In this document: positions 55,452 to 63,884 of the stretch, one piece after another
How the letters are laid out: each line of letters starts with the position of its first letter
Position numbering within the stretch: position 1 is the first letter of the stretch
Origin: Planctomycetaceae bacterium
GTDB taxonomy: Bacteria > Planctomycetota > Planctomycetia > Pirellulales > Pirellulaceae
NCBI GenBank assembly: GCA_016794985.1
Contig: JAEUIQ010000079.1
Coordinates: forward strand, 43,460 to 107,459
Length of the DNA stretch: 64,000 nt
Direction of reading: 5' to 3'
Program-made: the position numbers and the translations under genes
The notes under the pieces: generated by a model
What the model was told of the DNA's origin: nothing
What the model saw: the letters and a program-made list of their open reading frames with translations, nothing else
Database searches by the model: none

Positions 55452-55988
55452 TCAATCCTCGCGGTCCCAGTCGATCGGCTTGAGAATCTCGGTCAATAGA
55501 AACGCCGATGCGACGCTGCTGGGGTTCCGCACCATGTCCACAACTCGACTGGATAACGATTGACCGGCGGCACTCTGTTTTGCATCGCCGTTGGCCGGTT
55601 CGGTTTGATTTTTGGATTGTTGTATGGTCGGTGCAACCGTCGGCTTGACGGTGGGGACGGTCTTGGGAACCGTTGGTGTCGGAGCTTTGTGTTTTTGCCG
55701 CCCCTTTTGGCGATTCCCGGGGGTTGGTTGTGATACCGGGCGAGACGGTTGATAGGACGGCGAGTCGTCCAGCACGGCATCGACGACTTCTGCTTCGCGA
55801 ACCGAGGGCTTGAGCGTCGAGGCTAACGGCCGACGTTCTGGCTCGACCGGCGGCTGAGGTCGCGGAGTCGATTGATATGCCGGCGTTGCAGGAGGAGCAG
55901 CCTGAGCAGCTGGACCGGGTCCACCGCCCTGAGCCTGCCGACGACGTTCAGCGGCCATTCGCAAGAAGGCTTCAATATCGCCAGCCAT
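55452..55988 (-). CDS. Proline-rich hypothetical protein downstream of floA
   Basis: 178 residues, ATG start, 39 bases after floA. A short helical N-terminus (MAGDIEAFLRMAAERRRQAQG) leads into a long Pro/Gln/Thr-rich disordered region (about 22-140) and a C-terminal helical segment (SSRVVDMVRNPSSVASAFLLTEIL). No family recognised. The conserved ends and coupling to floA suggest a protein that links the FloA assembly to something else. Confidence 0.7.
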   Translation of the reverse strand: MAGDIEAFLRMAAERRRQAQGGGPGPAAQAAPPATPAYQSTPRPQPPVEPERRPLASTLKPSVREAEVVDAVLDDSPSYQPSRPVSQPTPGNRQKGRQKHKAPTPTVPKTVPTVKPTVAPTIQQSKNQTEPANGDAKQSAAGQSLSSRVVDMVRNPSSVASAFLLTEILKPIDWDRED

Positions 55989-56027
55989 GATGGGGATCCT
56001 CGTCTGAGTTTTGAACGATTCCGACGC

Positions 56028-57038
56028 TTAGTTTGCTTGACCGCTCGACTTGGCGATCCCTTTTCGCATTTCTGTATCGGCTTGAATATTTCGCAATTTG
56101 TAAAGATCCAAGATTCCCAACGTTCCGCTTTCCAAGCTTTCCGCGACCGAAAGCGGCACTTGTGATTCCGCCTCGACCAATTTCGCACGACTGCGTTCGA
56201 TTTCCGCTTTGTTCTCTTGTTCCGTGGCCACGGCTTCCGCGCGGCGGCTTTCCGAACGGGCCCGCGCTACTTGCGTGTCGGCTTCGGCCTGGTCGGCCCG
56301 CAAACGCGCCCCGATGTTTTGTCCCACATCGATATCGGCGATGTCGATCGAGACAATTTCAAAGGCAGTTTCGGCATCCAAGCGGCGCGATAATACGGTC
56401 TTTGAAATCACATCGGGATTTTCAAGCACCGCTTTGTGACTCGCGGCCGAACCAATCGCACTCACAATACCTTCACCAACTCGAGCCATGATAGTTTCTT
56501 CGGTCGCACCACCGATCAATTGTTGCAAGTTCGACCGAACCGTCACTCGCGCGGTGACCTTCAACTGAATTCCATCTTTCGCCATCGCATCCAGCGTCGA
56601 GCGACCACGATTCTGCGGCGGACAATCGATCACTCGCGGATAGACACTCGTTTGGACCGCTTCGAGCACATCGCGTCCGGCGAGATCAATCGCCGTCGCT
56701 TCACGATAGGAAAGTTGAATCGTCTTCGCCTTGTTGGCCGCGATCAGAGCTCGAATCACTTGCGGTACATTTCCCCCGGCCAAGTAATGTGCTTCCAAGT
56801 TCTTGGCGGTAATTTCCGGATCAGGCAGTCCCGATTGCACCGCCATGATTTTCGATTGCACGATGATGCCAGGCCGAACTTTCCGCAACGTCATGCCGAT
56901 CAAATCGGCAAAACCAATACCAGCGCCGGTCAATTTAGATTGGATCCACAAGGGGAAAAAATAAATGACGATCCCGGCGAGGATCATGCACAGGAAAATC
57001 AAGAATCCCACACCGATGACAATCGCAATCGTATCCAT
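56028..57038 (-). CDS. floA: Flotillin-like protein FloA
   Basis: 336 residues, ATG start. FloA scaffolds functional membrane microdomains. A membrane hairpin or helix lies at about 5-30, followed by LWIQSKLTGAGIGFADLIGMTLRKVRP, a highly characteristic start of the family (formerly YqfA/UPF0365), the SPFH-like domain, and a C-terminal Ala/Glu/Arg coiled coil (about 250-300). No nfeD-like gene is adjacent; instead a proline-rich protein follows. Confidence 0.93.
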   Translation of the reverse strand: MDTIAIVIGVGFLIFLCMILAGIVIYFFPLWIQSKLTGAGIGFADLIGMTLRKVRPGIIVQSKIMAVQSGLPDPEITAKNLEAHYLAGGNVPQVIRALIAANKAKTIQLSYREATAIDLAGRDVLEAVQTSVYPRVIDCPPQNRGRSTLDAMAKDGIQLKVTARVTVRSNLQQLIGGATEETIMARVGEGIVSAIGSAASHKAVLENPDVISKTVLSRRLDAETAFEIVSIDIADIDVGQNIGARLRADQAEADTQVARARSESRRAEAVATEQENKAEIERSRAKLVEAESQVPLSVAESLESGTLGILDLYKLRNIQADTEMRKGIAKSSGQAN

Positions 57039-57310
57039 TCTATTTCCTTCGTCGACATATAATGACGGAAGTCAACCAGCAGCCGGACCGGGAACTCCGC
57101 CCCCAGTAGTTTAGGTCAAATCACTGGTGACTCCTACCCGGCACTCGAACCATTGCGTTAAACAGCAGTATCGTTCAACGAGAGACGGCAGTGGGCACAT
57201 TCCGGCGGCCGCCACCGGGAAAATACCACCATTCTTAAGGACCTGCTGCAAGATCGGCGGAGGGCCAAGGGGGCCCCGGCACCCAATCTGAATGGGAACC
57301 AATTCCCAGG

Positions 57311-58006
57311 CTAGTGAGACTCTTCCCACATCCGAAGATAGTTTTCCGCGTTATTTTCGCCGGGTGGGCGAATCACACAAACTCGGGCCGGTGGGTAATC
57401 ACGAATCCGCCAAGATTCCGCGTCTGGCAAATGCCGTGGATCAAATTTTACGTCGGCTTCCACAATCAGCAGACTTTCTGGGGGCAGGGCACGGTACCAG
57501 GAATCGATCAAGCCCACGATTTCAGTCCGCTGGTGCATGAACATGGGCCAGGGAGGACAGCAGAATACCGCCCAAGGCGCTTCCACCGGAGCGGACCGAG
57601 TCTTAAGAAACTGACGCGACCAAAACAAAGCATCGCTCGTTTCGATCGTCACTCGTTCCTCTTCCTGCAGAGCTGCCACGTTTTCGCGGATCAATCGAGC
57701 GGTGGGAAAATGCCGTTCGATGAGGGTCGCGGCGGCTGCCCCGCGACTGACCGCCTCCAAGCCCACCGCTCCGGTCCCGGCAAATAAATCGACCACCCAT
57801 TTGCCATCCATCCAACCGCCTATCAAATTGAATAGCGATTCTCGAACATCGTCTTTCATCGGCCGAGTGGTCACTTGGTCGCCGGAATAAACCAGTTGCC
57901 GCCCCCGATGCCGACCGCCAATGATCCGCAACTGACTTGCAGGCGTTGTCGGACGATTCGACTTCGCGCGGTTCGAGTTTGGTTTGCCCGATGTTCGTTT
58001 GGCCAT
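57311..58006 (-). CDS. rsmD: RsmD-like 16S rRNA guanine-N2 methyltransferase
   Basis: 231 residues, ATG start. RsmD methylates G966 in 16S rRNA. The N-terminal LRIIGGRHRGRQL and TRPMKDDVRESLFNLI are diagnostic; the SAM site VVDLFAGTGAVGLEA follows. The catalytic (D/N)PP(Y/F) motif reads CPPW in AVFCCPPWP: the first residue is Cys. The rest of the protein is intact. It lies 57 bases after pheT and may be at the end of the pheST transcript. Confidence 0.85.
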   Translation of the reverse strand: MAKRTSGKPNSNRAKSNRPTTPASQLRIIGGRHRGRQLVYSGDQVTTRPMKDDVRESLFNLIGGWMDGKWVVDLFAGTGAVGLEAVSRGAAAATLIERHFPTARLIRENVAALQEEERVTIETSDALFWSRQFLKTRSAPVEAPWAVFCCPPWPMFMHQRTEIVGLIDSWYRALPPESLLIVEADVKFDPRHLPDAESWRIRDYPPARVCVIRPPGENNAENYLRMWEESH

Positions 58007-58063
58007 GTGATCCGGTTTCTGCGGAAGTTTCTTCTGAGTGGAATCGCAACCCGTTTTGCAACT

Positions 58064-60139
58064 CTAACCGGTAACCAATTTCGCGCCACACTTTTCTTCA
58101 CAAGCCGACACCACGCGTTGGCAAATCTCGTCGGCCTGCTTACCGGTTAAGGTCTCGTCCAGCGAACGCAAGGTTATGGTCAACAGAACGCGTTTCTTGC
58201 CCTCGCCGTCACGCTTGGCGTCGATGTAAGTCTCGCGATAGGCAACTTGCTCTAGCAAAACGCCACCGGTCGCACGTACGGTCGACTCCAAGTCCGCCCA
58301 ACGTACTTTCGTCTCAAGGATGAAGTTCAAGTCGCGCTCGATGGCGGGGTACAAACTTTGCCGTTGGGCTTGCGGAATAACTTGCAAGTTACGAACCAAG
58401 GCTTCTTGGAAAAACTCGCCCACGACACATGTTTGTCTCAACTTCATTTTCTTCTGTGTGCTGCGAGAGATCTCGCCCATCAGCCCCAGCAATTGATCTC
58501 CAATCCGATAACGGAGCCCTCGCCCAGGCGCAAAGAAACTGTCAGACACTACGTCGACTTGCACTTCAAGTCCGCGTCGGATCGTCCCGAACACTTCGGC
58601 CATGACACTCTTCATGTCCAATAAGGAGCGACCGCTACAAACCCCGATCATCGTGGGTTCAACTGGAAACGAATCACCAGGCAGATAGACTTTGGCAATC
58701 TCAAACAACTCGATCGGCAAATGATGGCGGAATTCATTGATGCGGCGAAGCTCCAACAAGCTCGGGATCAAACTCCGCCGTACGCAATCGACGGGGCCGG
58801 CATTATTCCAAAACTTGGTGTCCAGAACTCCCAGCATGGGCTGAAGCGTCGCCATCGTCGGACGGTCGCTCCAAGGACTGTACAACTCGGATAACACCGA
58901 CGGAACCAAACTCGGCGACAACGCCTCAGAGAGCCCAGCCGCCGTCAATACACTTCGCACGCGTTGACTCGAAATATCGACGGGCGTCGTCCGGGAGACT
59001 GCCATCGGGACCGCATGATCTTCAGGAATCTTGTCGTAACCATGGATCCGGGCGACTTCTTCGACCAAATCTGCTTCGCGAGTTAAGTCTCGGCGCCAAG
59101 ATGGCGGTGTCGCGCTCCAAATGCCCACGACTGTGCCATTACCTTCGTCAATCTTTACGCCTAAAGCTTCCAAGATTCGGCGAACCTTGGCGGGCGCAAT
59201 CTCGATCCCCAATATCCGTGCGATCTGATCCAAGCGAAACCGAATCGGGGTTCGTTCGGCCTTCGCACCTCCGTGATCGATGACTCCGGCACACAACTGC
59301 CCACCACAATGCTCGATGATCAATTGGCAACAGCGGAGGCTGGCCCAATCCGTGCCAATGGGATCGATGGTCCGCTCGAATCGATACGATGAATCCGACG
59401 CCAACTTCAAGCGACGCGATGTGTTTCGCACCGATCCCGGCGCGAATTCGGCTGACTCGATCAACACGTTGACCGTTTGTTCGGTAATCTCGGTGGCCGC
59501 TCCCCCCATGATTCCCGCCAGTGCCACCGGGCGATCCGCATCAGCGATCACACACATTCCGGCCTGGAGCGTGTAGCTTTTGTGATCAATGGCCTCGAGC
59601 ACTTCGGCATCGCGGGCAGGGCGAACGACAATACGTTGCCCGTGCAATCGATCAAAGTCAAAAGCATGCAGGGGCTGACCGCATTCCAACATCACAAAAT
59701 TAGTGATATCGGCGACGTTGTTGATGGATTTGAATTGAGTTGGATCGCCCGTCGCATTCGCCAACAGTTCCTGCAACCAAGCGGGGCTTGGCCCAATCTT
59801 GACCCCACGAATCAATCGAGCCGTATATCGCGGACACAATTCAGGACATTCGACGGTTACCGATGTCAATGATTCAATAGCTGGGCCCGTCGCCTGAGGT
59901 TGTGGGTTCGGAACCTGCAGCGGTCGGTCGAACAATACTCCGACTTCACGAGCCACGCCGATATGAGCCAAACAATCGGGACGATTGCTCGTGACTTCTA
60001 AATCGATGGCCCAATCGCCGGCCAAGACTTGAGTACTTTCGTGGTTGAGACCACTCAAACTGAGTCGCTCGGCGACTTGCGCGTCGGTCAGTTGATCCAA
60101 ATTGATGTAGCGTTGCAGCCACTTCCAAGAAACAATCAT
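58064..60139 (-). CDS. pheT: Phenylalanine-tRNA ligase beta subunit, no OB-fold insertion
   Basis: 691 residues, ATG start. The order of domains matches bacterial PheT: B1 start (MIVSWKWLQRYINLD), then directly TSNRPDCLAHIGVAREV, the B3/B4 region, B5, the catalytic-like module, and the C-terminal anticodon-binding fold (from about 600). The EMAP/tRNA-binding OB domain, usually about residues 40-150 in the ~800-residue form, is absent, as the sequence passes from AGDWAIDLEVTSNRPD. Partner gene pheS is 80 bases upstream. Confidence 0.93.
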   Translation of the reverse strand: MIVSWKWLQRYINLDQLTDAQVAERLSLSGLNHESTQVLAGDWAIDLEVTSNRPDCLAHIGVAREVGVLFDRPLQVPNPQPQATGPAIESLTSVTVECPELCPRYTARLIRGVKIGPSPAWLQELLANATGDPTQFKSINNVADITNFVMLECGQPLHAFDFDRLHGQRIVVRPARDAEVLEAIDHKSYTLQAGMCVIADADRPVALAGIMGGAATEITEQTVNVLIESAEFAPGSVRNTSRRLKLASDSSYRFERTIDPIGTDWASLRCCQLIIEHCGGQLCAGVIDHGGAKAERTPIRFRLDQIARILGIEIAPAKVRRILEALGVKIDEGNGTVVGIWSATPPSWRRDLTREADLVEEVARIHGYDKIPEDHAVPMAVSRTTPVDISSQRVRSVLTAAGLSEALSPSLVPSVLSELYSPWSDRPTMATLQPMLGVLDTKFWNNAGPVDCVRRSLIPSLLELRRINEFRHHLPIELFEIAKVYLPGDSFPVEPTMIGVCSGRSLLDMKSVMAEVFGTIRRGLEVQVDVVSDSFFAPGRGLRYRIGDQLLGLMGEISRSTQKKMKLRQTCVVGEFFQEALVRNLQVIPQAQRQSLYPAIERDLNFILETKVRWADLESTVRATGGVLLEQVAYRETYIDAKRDGEGKKRVLLTITLRSLDETLTGKQADEICQRVVSACEEKCGAKLVTG

Positions 60140-60219
60140 GTTATTTGAAATTCAGCTAAAGGAAGGAAATGTCTTTGGTCCAAACTTCGTGCCCTCTTCC
60201 GGGGCACGGATGATGAAGC

Positions 60220-61248
60220 TTAAAACTGGGCCAAGAATCGCACATCATTCGTGTACAGATCGCGAATGTCGCGGATGCCGTGCCGAATCATGCACAATCG
60301 CTCGACCCCCAGCCCAAAGGCGAATCCAGTGACATGTTCCGGATCGTATCCAACCGACAGGAACACGTTGGGATCGACCATGCCAGCGCCACCGAATTCA
60401 ACCCATCTTCCGTTCCAGTAGTAGTCGACTTCAACACTTGGTTCGGTGAAAGGGAAAAAGCTGGGACGAAATCGCACCGGAACACTGTTGCCCAAATAGG
60501 CCGTCGCAAACAATCGCAGCACGGTCTTCAGGTCGGCCATGGTCACCCCCCGGTCAACCATCAAGCCTTCCATCTGGTGAAACATTGGGTAGTGCGTTTC
60601 GTCCGCCGTGTCAGGACGATAGACGCGTCCCAACGAAATGATTCGCAACGGCGGTTGCTGTTGTTGCATGGTTCGAATCTGAACGGTGCTCGTTTGACTG
60701 CGCAACATGTCGGCGCCACTGCTCGAGCCACTTCCCCAGACCGCCGCACTGGCCAGATAGAAATTGTCCAGTGGATCGCGAGCCGGGTGAATGGTCGGCA
60801 CATTCAATGCATCGAAATTGTGCCAGGAATCTTCGATCTCCGGACCCTCGACCGGCGTAAAGCCCAACCGCCCCATGATGTCTTTCAGCAACAAAATCGT
60901 TTGTGTGATTGGGTGAACGCGCCCCGTCGTCCACGTCGCACCTGGCAGAGTCGCGTCAAAGGTCTCGTCAACCACTTCTTCCACGACATTCTCAAGACGT
61001 TCCGTCGCCGTTTGGAATCCTGATTCGATCGCGGATTTGACTTCATTGAGTCGTTTTCCAGCCGCCGGTTTGTCCGCCACCGAAATGGATCCCAACAACT
61101 TCTGCACGGACTTTAGCCGCCCCGCCTTTGCCCCAAGAAATTCAATTCGCGCCGCTTCTAATTGCTCGGCGGTCTGCGCGTCCGCAAAAGCGCGTTCAGC
61201 ATCGGTCCCCAGCGATTCAAGTTGGGCAATAAAATCAGGTAGCGACAT
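60220..61248 (-). CDS. pheS: Phenylalanine-tRNA ligase alpha subunit
   Basis: 342 residues from the ATG at 61248; a TTG precedes it. The N-terminal coiled coil (about 1-90) and the class II catalytic core are complete, with VHPITQT, PEIEDSWHNFDALN, motif 2 around RVYRPDTADETH and motif 3 in GLGVERL. Length is normal. A terminator-like hairpin sits between this gene and rplT, so expression may be attenuated. Confidence 0.95.
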   Translation of the reverse strand: MSLPDFIAQLESLGTDAERAFADAQTAEQLEAARIEFLGAKAGRLKSVQKLLGSISVADKPAAGKRLNEVKSAIESGFQTATERLENVVEEVVDETFDATLPGATWTTGRVHPITQTILLLKDIMGRLGFTPVEGPEIEDSWHNFDALNVPTIHPARDPLDNFYLASAAVWGSGSSSGADMLRSQTSTVQIRTMQQQQPPLRIISLGRVYRPDTADETHYPMFHQMEGLMVDRGVTMADLKTVLRLFATAYLGNSVPVRFRPSFFPFTEPSVEVDYYWNGRWVEFGGAGMVDPNVFLSVGYDPEHVTGFAFGLGVERLCMIRHGIRDIRDLYTNDVRFLAQF

Positions 61249-61270
61249 CAACAGTTCCTACAGCATGTAC

Positions 61271-61309
61271 AAAAAAAGAACGAGTTGCCAATGATCCGGC
61301 AACTCGTTC
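61271..61309 (-). terminator. Terminator or attenuator between rplT and pheS
   Basis: A perfect 12-bp stem (61278-61289 with 61298-61309) with an 8-base loop is followed on the minus strand by seven T. It comes 31 bases after the rplT stop and 23 bases before pheS. In E. coli the pheST operon is attenuated at this point by a leader peptide; no such leader is evident here, so it may simply end the rplT transcript. Confidence 0.85.
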
Positions 61310-61339
61310 CTCAGTTTATCATTATGGTGCGCGGGTTGC

Positions 61340-61696
61340 CTACGCTTCAAGCGCCGACTTGGCGGTTTTCGCGATGATGGCAAAGCCTGCGGGATCTCGA
61401 ACCGCAATTTCACTTAAGCTCTTGCGATCCAGAACCACGTTGGCCTTTTTCAAACCAGCCATGAACCGGCTGTAATTGAGGCCGTTCAACCGGCAGGCAG
61501 CCGACAGACGAGTGATCCACAATCGTCGGAAGTTTCGCTTCTTAGCCCGTCGATCACGGAACGCGTAGACGCCCGACCGAATCAACGTTTCCTTAACACT
61601 TCGCAACAACCGACGACGACCGCCGGTGTAACCTTTCGCGCGCTGGAAAAGCTTGCGTTTTGCTTTGGCCCGAGTCGAGCCCTTGATCGTTCGCAT
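61340..61696 (-). CDS. rplT: 50S ribosomal protein L20
   Basis: 118 residues, ATG start. The sequence is standard L20: AKAKRKLFQRAKGYTGGRR, RRLWITRLSAACR and LNYSRFMAGL. L20 binds 23S rRNA domain II and in many bacteria also represses its own operon. It is 190 bases downstream of rpmI, an unusually wide gap that holds a terminator-like hairpin and a possible leader stem. Confidence 0.97.
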   Translation of the reverse strand: MRTIKGSTRAKAKRKLFQRAKGYTGGRRRLLRSVKETLIRSGVYAFRDRRAKKRNFRRLWITRLSAACRLNGLNYSRFMAGLKKANVVLDRKSLSEIAVRDPAGFAIIAKTAKSALEA

Positions 61697-61728
61697 TTCA
61701 ATCGACCTTTATTAGAGGCAACGCAAGG

Positions 61729-61794
61729 CCTGGTCCGCAGTGAGACTGACCGGATCGAGTCAAATCGCCCGTTCCAACCAATCCGAGGACCAAG
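61729..61794 (-). promoter_or_regulatory. Candidate structured leader of rplT
   Basis: On the minus strand an 8-bp pairing (CTTGGTCC at 61787-61794 with GGACCAGG at 61729-61736, one G-U) encloses about 50 bases just upstream of rplT. Combined with the preceding terminator, this could be an L20-binding leader. Inference only, as no comparison was possible. Confidence 0.35.
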
Positions 61795-61820
61795 TTAGGG
61801 TTTTAGCCCGGCTGCCAAGG

Positions 61821-61851
61821 AAAAATTAGACCGTCCACACATTGACGGTCT
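61821..61851 (-). terminator. Terminator-like hairpin between rpmI and rplT
   Basis: An 8-bp stem (61828-61835 with 61844-61851) with an 8-base loop is followed on the minus strand by TAATTTTT. It lies about 35 bases past the rpmI stop. Either rpmI is transcribed alone, or this is an attenuator that regulates read-through into rplT. Confidence 0.75.
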
Positions 61852-61886
61852 CTTCAAAATCAGAGCAACTATCGAAGACCTGCCAA

Positions 61887-62090
61887 CTAGCTGCTGTACT
61901 TGCCCAAAGCCCGTTGGATCATGGGTTCGTTGACCACATCAGCCGCGCCGGTACCACGCAAGTTACGGCGACGCTTCTTGCTGGTCCCGGTGTTCAAGTG
62001 GCTAGTCCCGGCGGCGCGGTGCATGACTTTGCCAGTCGCGGACAAACGGAAGCGCTTTTTAACGCCCTTGTGGGTTTTCATTTTTGGCAT
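61887..62090 (-). CDS. rpmI: 50S ribosomal protein L35
   Basis: 67 residues, ATG start. MPKMKTHKGVKKRFRLSATGKV and HLNTGTSKKRRRNLRG are typical of L35. In most bacteria infC precedes rpmI; here the upstream DNA is repeat-rich non-coding sequence, so infC must be elsewhere. Confidence 0.97.
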   Translation of the reverse strand: MPKMKTHKGVKKRFRLSATGKVMHRAAGTSHLNTGTSKKRRRNLRGTGAADVVNEPMIQRALGKYSS

Positions 62091-62360
62091 GACAACTCAA
62101 ACCTTTCACTTCGTCGCCCCAACTATTGGCACGACAAAGATCCCGAGGAGGAAATGGGTGGGGAGGCAGTCTAGCTGATCGCGGGCAGGAATAAAAGGGG
62201 TTTTGCCCCATTTTCATGGACCTGATGCCACCGTCCCTACGGTCCTAGTTCGGCTTTTCGTTATCAACAGCTCAAAAAAATGCCGTCCCGCTCCCCCGCC
62301 GCCGTCCAGAATTCCGTTCGCCCCCGGCACTAGGACCGATCCGGGGGAGACCGATCCCGG

Positions 62361-62524
62361 GGGACACACAATTTTCAAGGGTTGGGTGCGGCTGCCGAAC
62401 TTTTGGACGGATCTGACCGATCTGACGGATCCGGCGGATCTGACCGATCTGACGGATCTGACCGATCCGGCCAACCCCTGGGACACACAATTTTCAACGG
62501 TTGGGTGCGGCTGCCGAACTTTTG
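62361..62524. repeat. 45-bp direct repeat flanking a 9-bp tandem array
   Basis: The 45-bp sequence that starts GGGACACACAATTTTCAA and ends CCGAACTTTTG occurs at 62361-62405 and again at 62480-62524, with one mismatch. Between the copies lies the 9-bp array. A shorter GGGGGAC(A/C) echo precedes the first copy. Confidence 0.85.
62406..62468. repeat. Seven-copy 9-bp tandem array (GATCTGACC type)
   Basis: Seven units run from 62406 in steps of nine (GACGGATCT, GACCGATCT, GACGGATCC, GGCGGATCT, GACCGATCT, GACGGATCT, GACCGATCC). Variation is confined to positions 1, 2, 4 and 9 of the unit, chiefly G/C swaps. As the unit is a multiple of three, any frame reads as a short repeated peptide such as LTDLTD or RSVRSV. 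Confidence 0.85.
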
Positions 62525-62607
62525 TGGGTGCCCCCGGTTCCCCCCCGGTTTTCCACCCTAACGGAAATGGTTGGGTAAAAGCCCATGGCACTCGAGGCTG
62601 GCATCAT

Positions 62608-63432
62608 TTACTGCTTGGCTCCGGCCAGCAATCCGAGCAAAGAATTTGGAGTGGCCACGAGAGCGTCCGACTTTGGCTCGCTGTCGCTCGTCACGGGCTT
62701 CTCATCCGTGACGACCGCGGAATCAGCCTTGTGACGACGGTGCTTGTTCACAAACCAAATCACTTCACTGATGTCGACTCCATTGCTGACCAAGCGACCT
62801 TCTTTGTGGAACGATTGACTGATGCCAACCAATTGTCCCTCGCTGTTCAAGATCGGCCCGCCACTGTCCCCTGGATTGATCGGCGAAGAGGTCTCAACCA
62901 CCTGCATCCGGCATCCATTGACCGATTTGAAATAGTTAGCTCGCACGTAACCGTTGGTGTAAACCCACAAAGCGTCGCTGGCGGAAGGATTGCCGATCGA
63001 GTGCAGTAGTTGGCCAGGTTTGGCCGACTTGCCAAACGGGATTGCAGGGATGTCTGCTGGGAGACGTTCCAATTCCACCAAAGCCAGGTCGCGACGTTTG
63101 CACAAGGCGATCACTTTGCCCGGAATTTCTAACTGGCTGCGATTGGCTTGATAATAGTTCAATTCGCTTTCGATCAATCCGTGGTTTTCTGCCGGAAAGT
63201 AGACATTAACATCCTCGTGTCCCTCGATCACATGTTCGTTGGTCACGATCCAACGTCGTTCTTGATCGACCAAAACTCCTGACCCTGACGCGGATGACGT
63301 GATCACCAGGACGGTCGAGCGAACCGCTTTGGCATAAACATCCTCATTGGCGTGGGCCTTGGATTCGGCAAACAATCCGCCGACGGTCCACAGGAGGAAC
63401 AAAGCAAACATTTGGGGGAAAGTGCGTTTCAT
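62608..63432 (-). CDS. Secreted trypsin-like serine protease
   Basis: 274 residues from the ATG at 63432, where a normal signal peptide begins (cleavage near AHA-NE, residue 28); longer in-frame starts add unconvincing sequence. The S1/DegP-like fold has His67 (TNEHV), Asp115 (RRDLALVE) and Ser190 (NPGDSGGP), so the triad is complete. There is no PDZ domain; the C-terminal ~50 residues are polar and likely disordered. A stand-alone periplasmic protease, possibly of quality-control type. Confidence 0.87.
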   Translation of the reverse strand: MKRTFPQMFALFLLWTVGGLFAESKAHANEDVYAKAVRSTVLVITSSASGSGVLVDQERRWIVTNEHVIEGHEDVNVYFPAENHGLIESELNYYQANRSQLEIPGKVIALCKRRDLALVELERLPADIPAIPFGKSAKPGQLLHSIGNPSASDALWVYTNGYVRANYFKSVNGCRMQVVETSSPINPGDSGGPILNSEGQLVGISQSFHKEGRLVSNGVDISEVIWFVNKHRRHKADSAVVTDEKPVTSDSEPKSDALVATPNSLLGLLAGAKQ

Positions 63433-63884
63433 GGCTGGGTTCTTTCGGGAAAAGCCGTTGCGGGTGACTTCACTTCCCATACCGACTAGCGAGCCCGCTG
63501 TGACAAGAGTTTTGGAACAACCCGAGCCGTCGCTAATCCGTCGAAGCCTCGCTCGCTATCCTGCTTCACAGGGCGAGCCGTTTTTGGACGGGTACGAGTA
63601 AGCATCCTGGAGGTTGAAACTCACTTGCTGGACAAGAATTTTCGCTCACGACGTTGGCGGCTCACGTTGCAATCCCGAACAACATCAAAGAACAGCCGTG
63701 AAAATTAGTGAAGATTTTGGCTCTTTCGTGCTCCGACTCTTCGAACCGCTCCGACTGAGGTGTCAAATAATTTCCAATTTCTGTCACAGGATCTGGGCGG
63801 GTCGGTATTGGTGGCGAGGTCAGAAATGACCCCGCCAAAAAGTAAAACCCGCACCCCCTCGCAAAAAATCCTGGAGACCCTGAC
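63433..63884. other. Intergenic region before the right-edge gene
   Basis: 452 bases between divergent genes. It must hold the promoters of the protease and of the partial gene. No RNA gene, repeat or credible short coding frame seen. Confidence 0.45.

Larger units (their letters stand above)
62091..62607. other. Repeat-rich intergenic region upstream of rpmI
   Basis: 517 bases between the protease and rpmI. It contains the rpmI promoter region, a small hairpin (GGGG-TTTTG-CCCC near 62197-62209), and the repeats listed separately. Long open frames cross it on both strands only because the 9-bp array has no stop codons; none has a credible start or composition. Confidence 0.55.

Noticed and set aside
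61252..61339. Phe-rich leader peptide for pheST attenuation
   Set aside because: No short frame with a run of Phe codons is visible ahead of the hairpin, so only the terminator itself is reported.
62406..62468. Possible CRISPR-like array
   Set aside because: The units are 9 bp and contiguous without spacers, and there are no cas genes; it is a simple tandem repeat.
62203..63009. 268-residue plus-strand frame crossing the 9-bp array and the protease
   Set aside because: It is antisense to the serine protease, and its LTD repeats come only from the stop-free 9-bp array.
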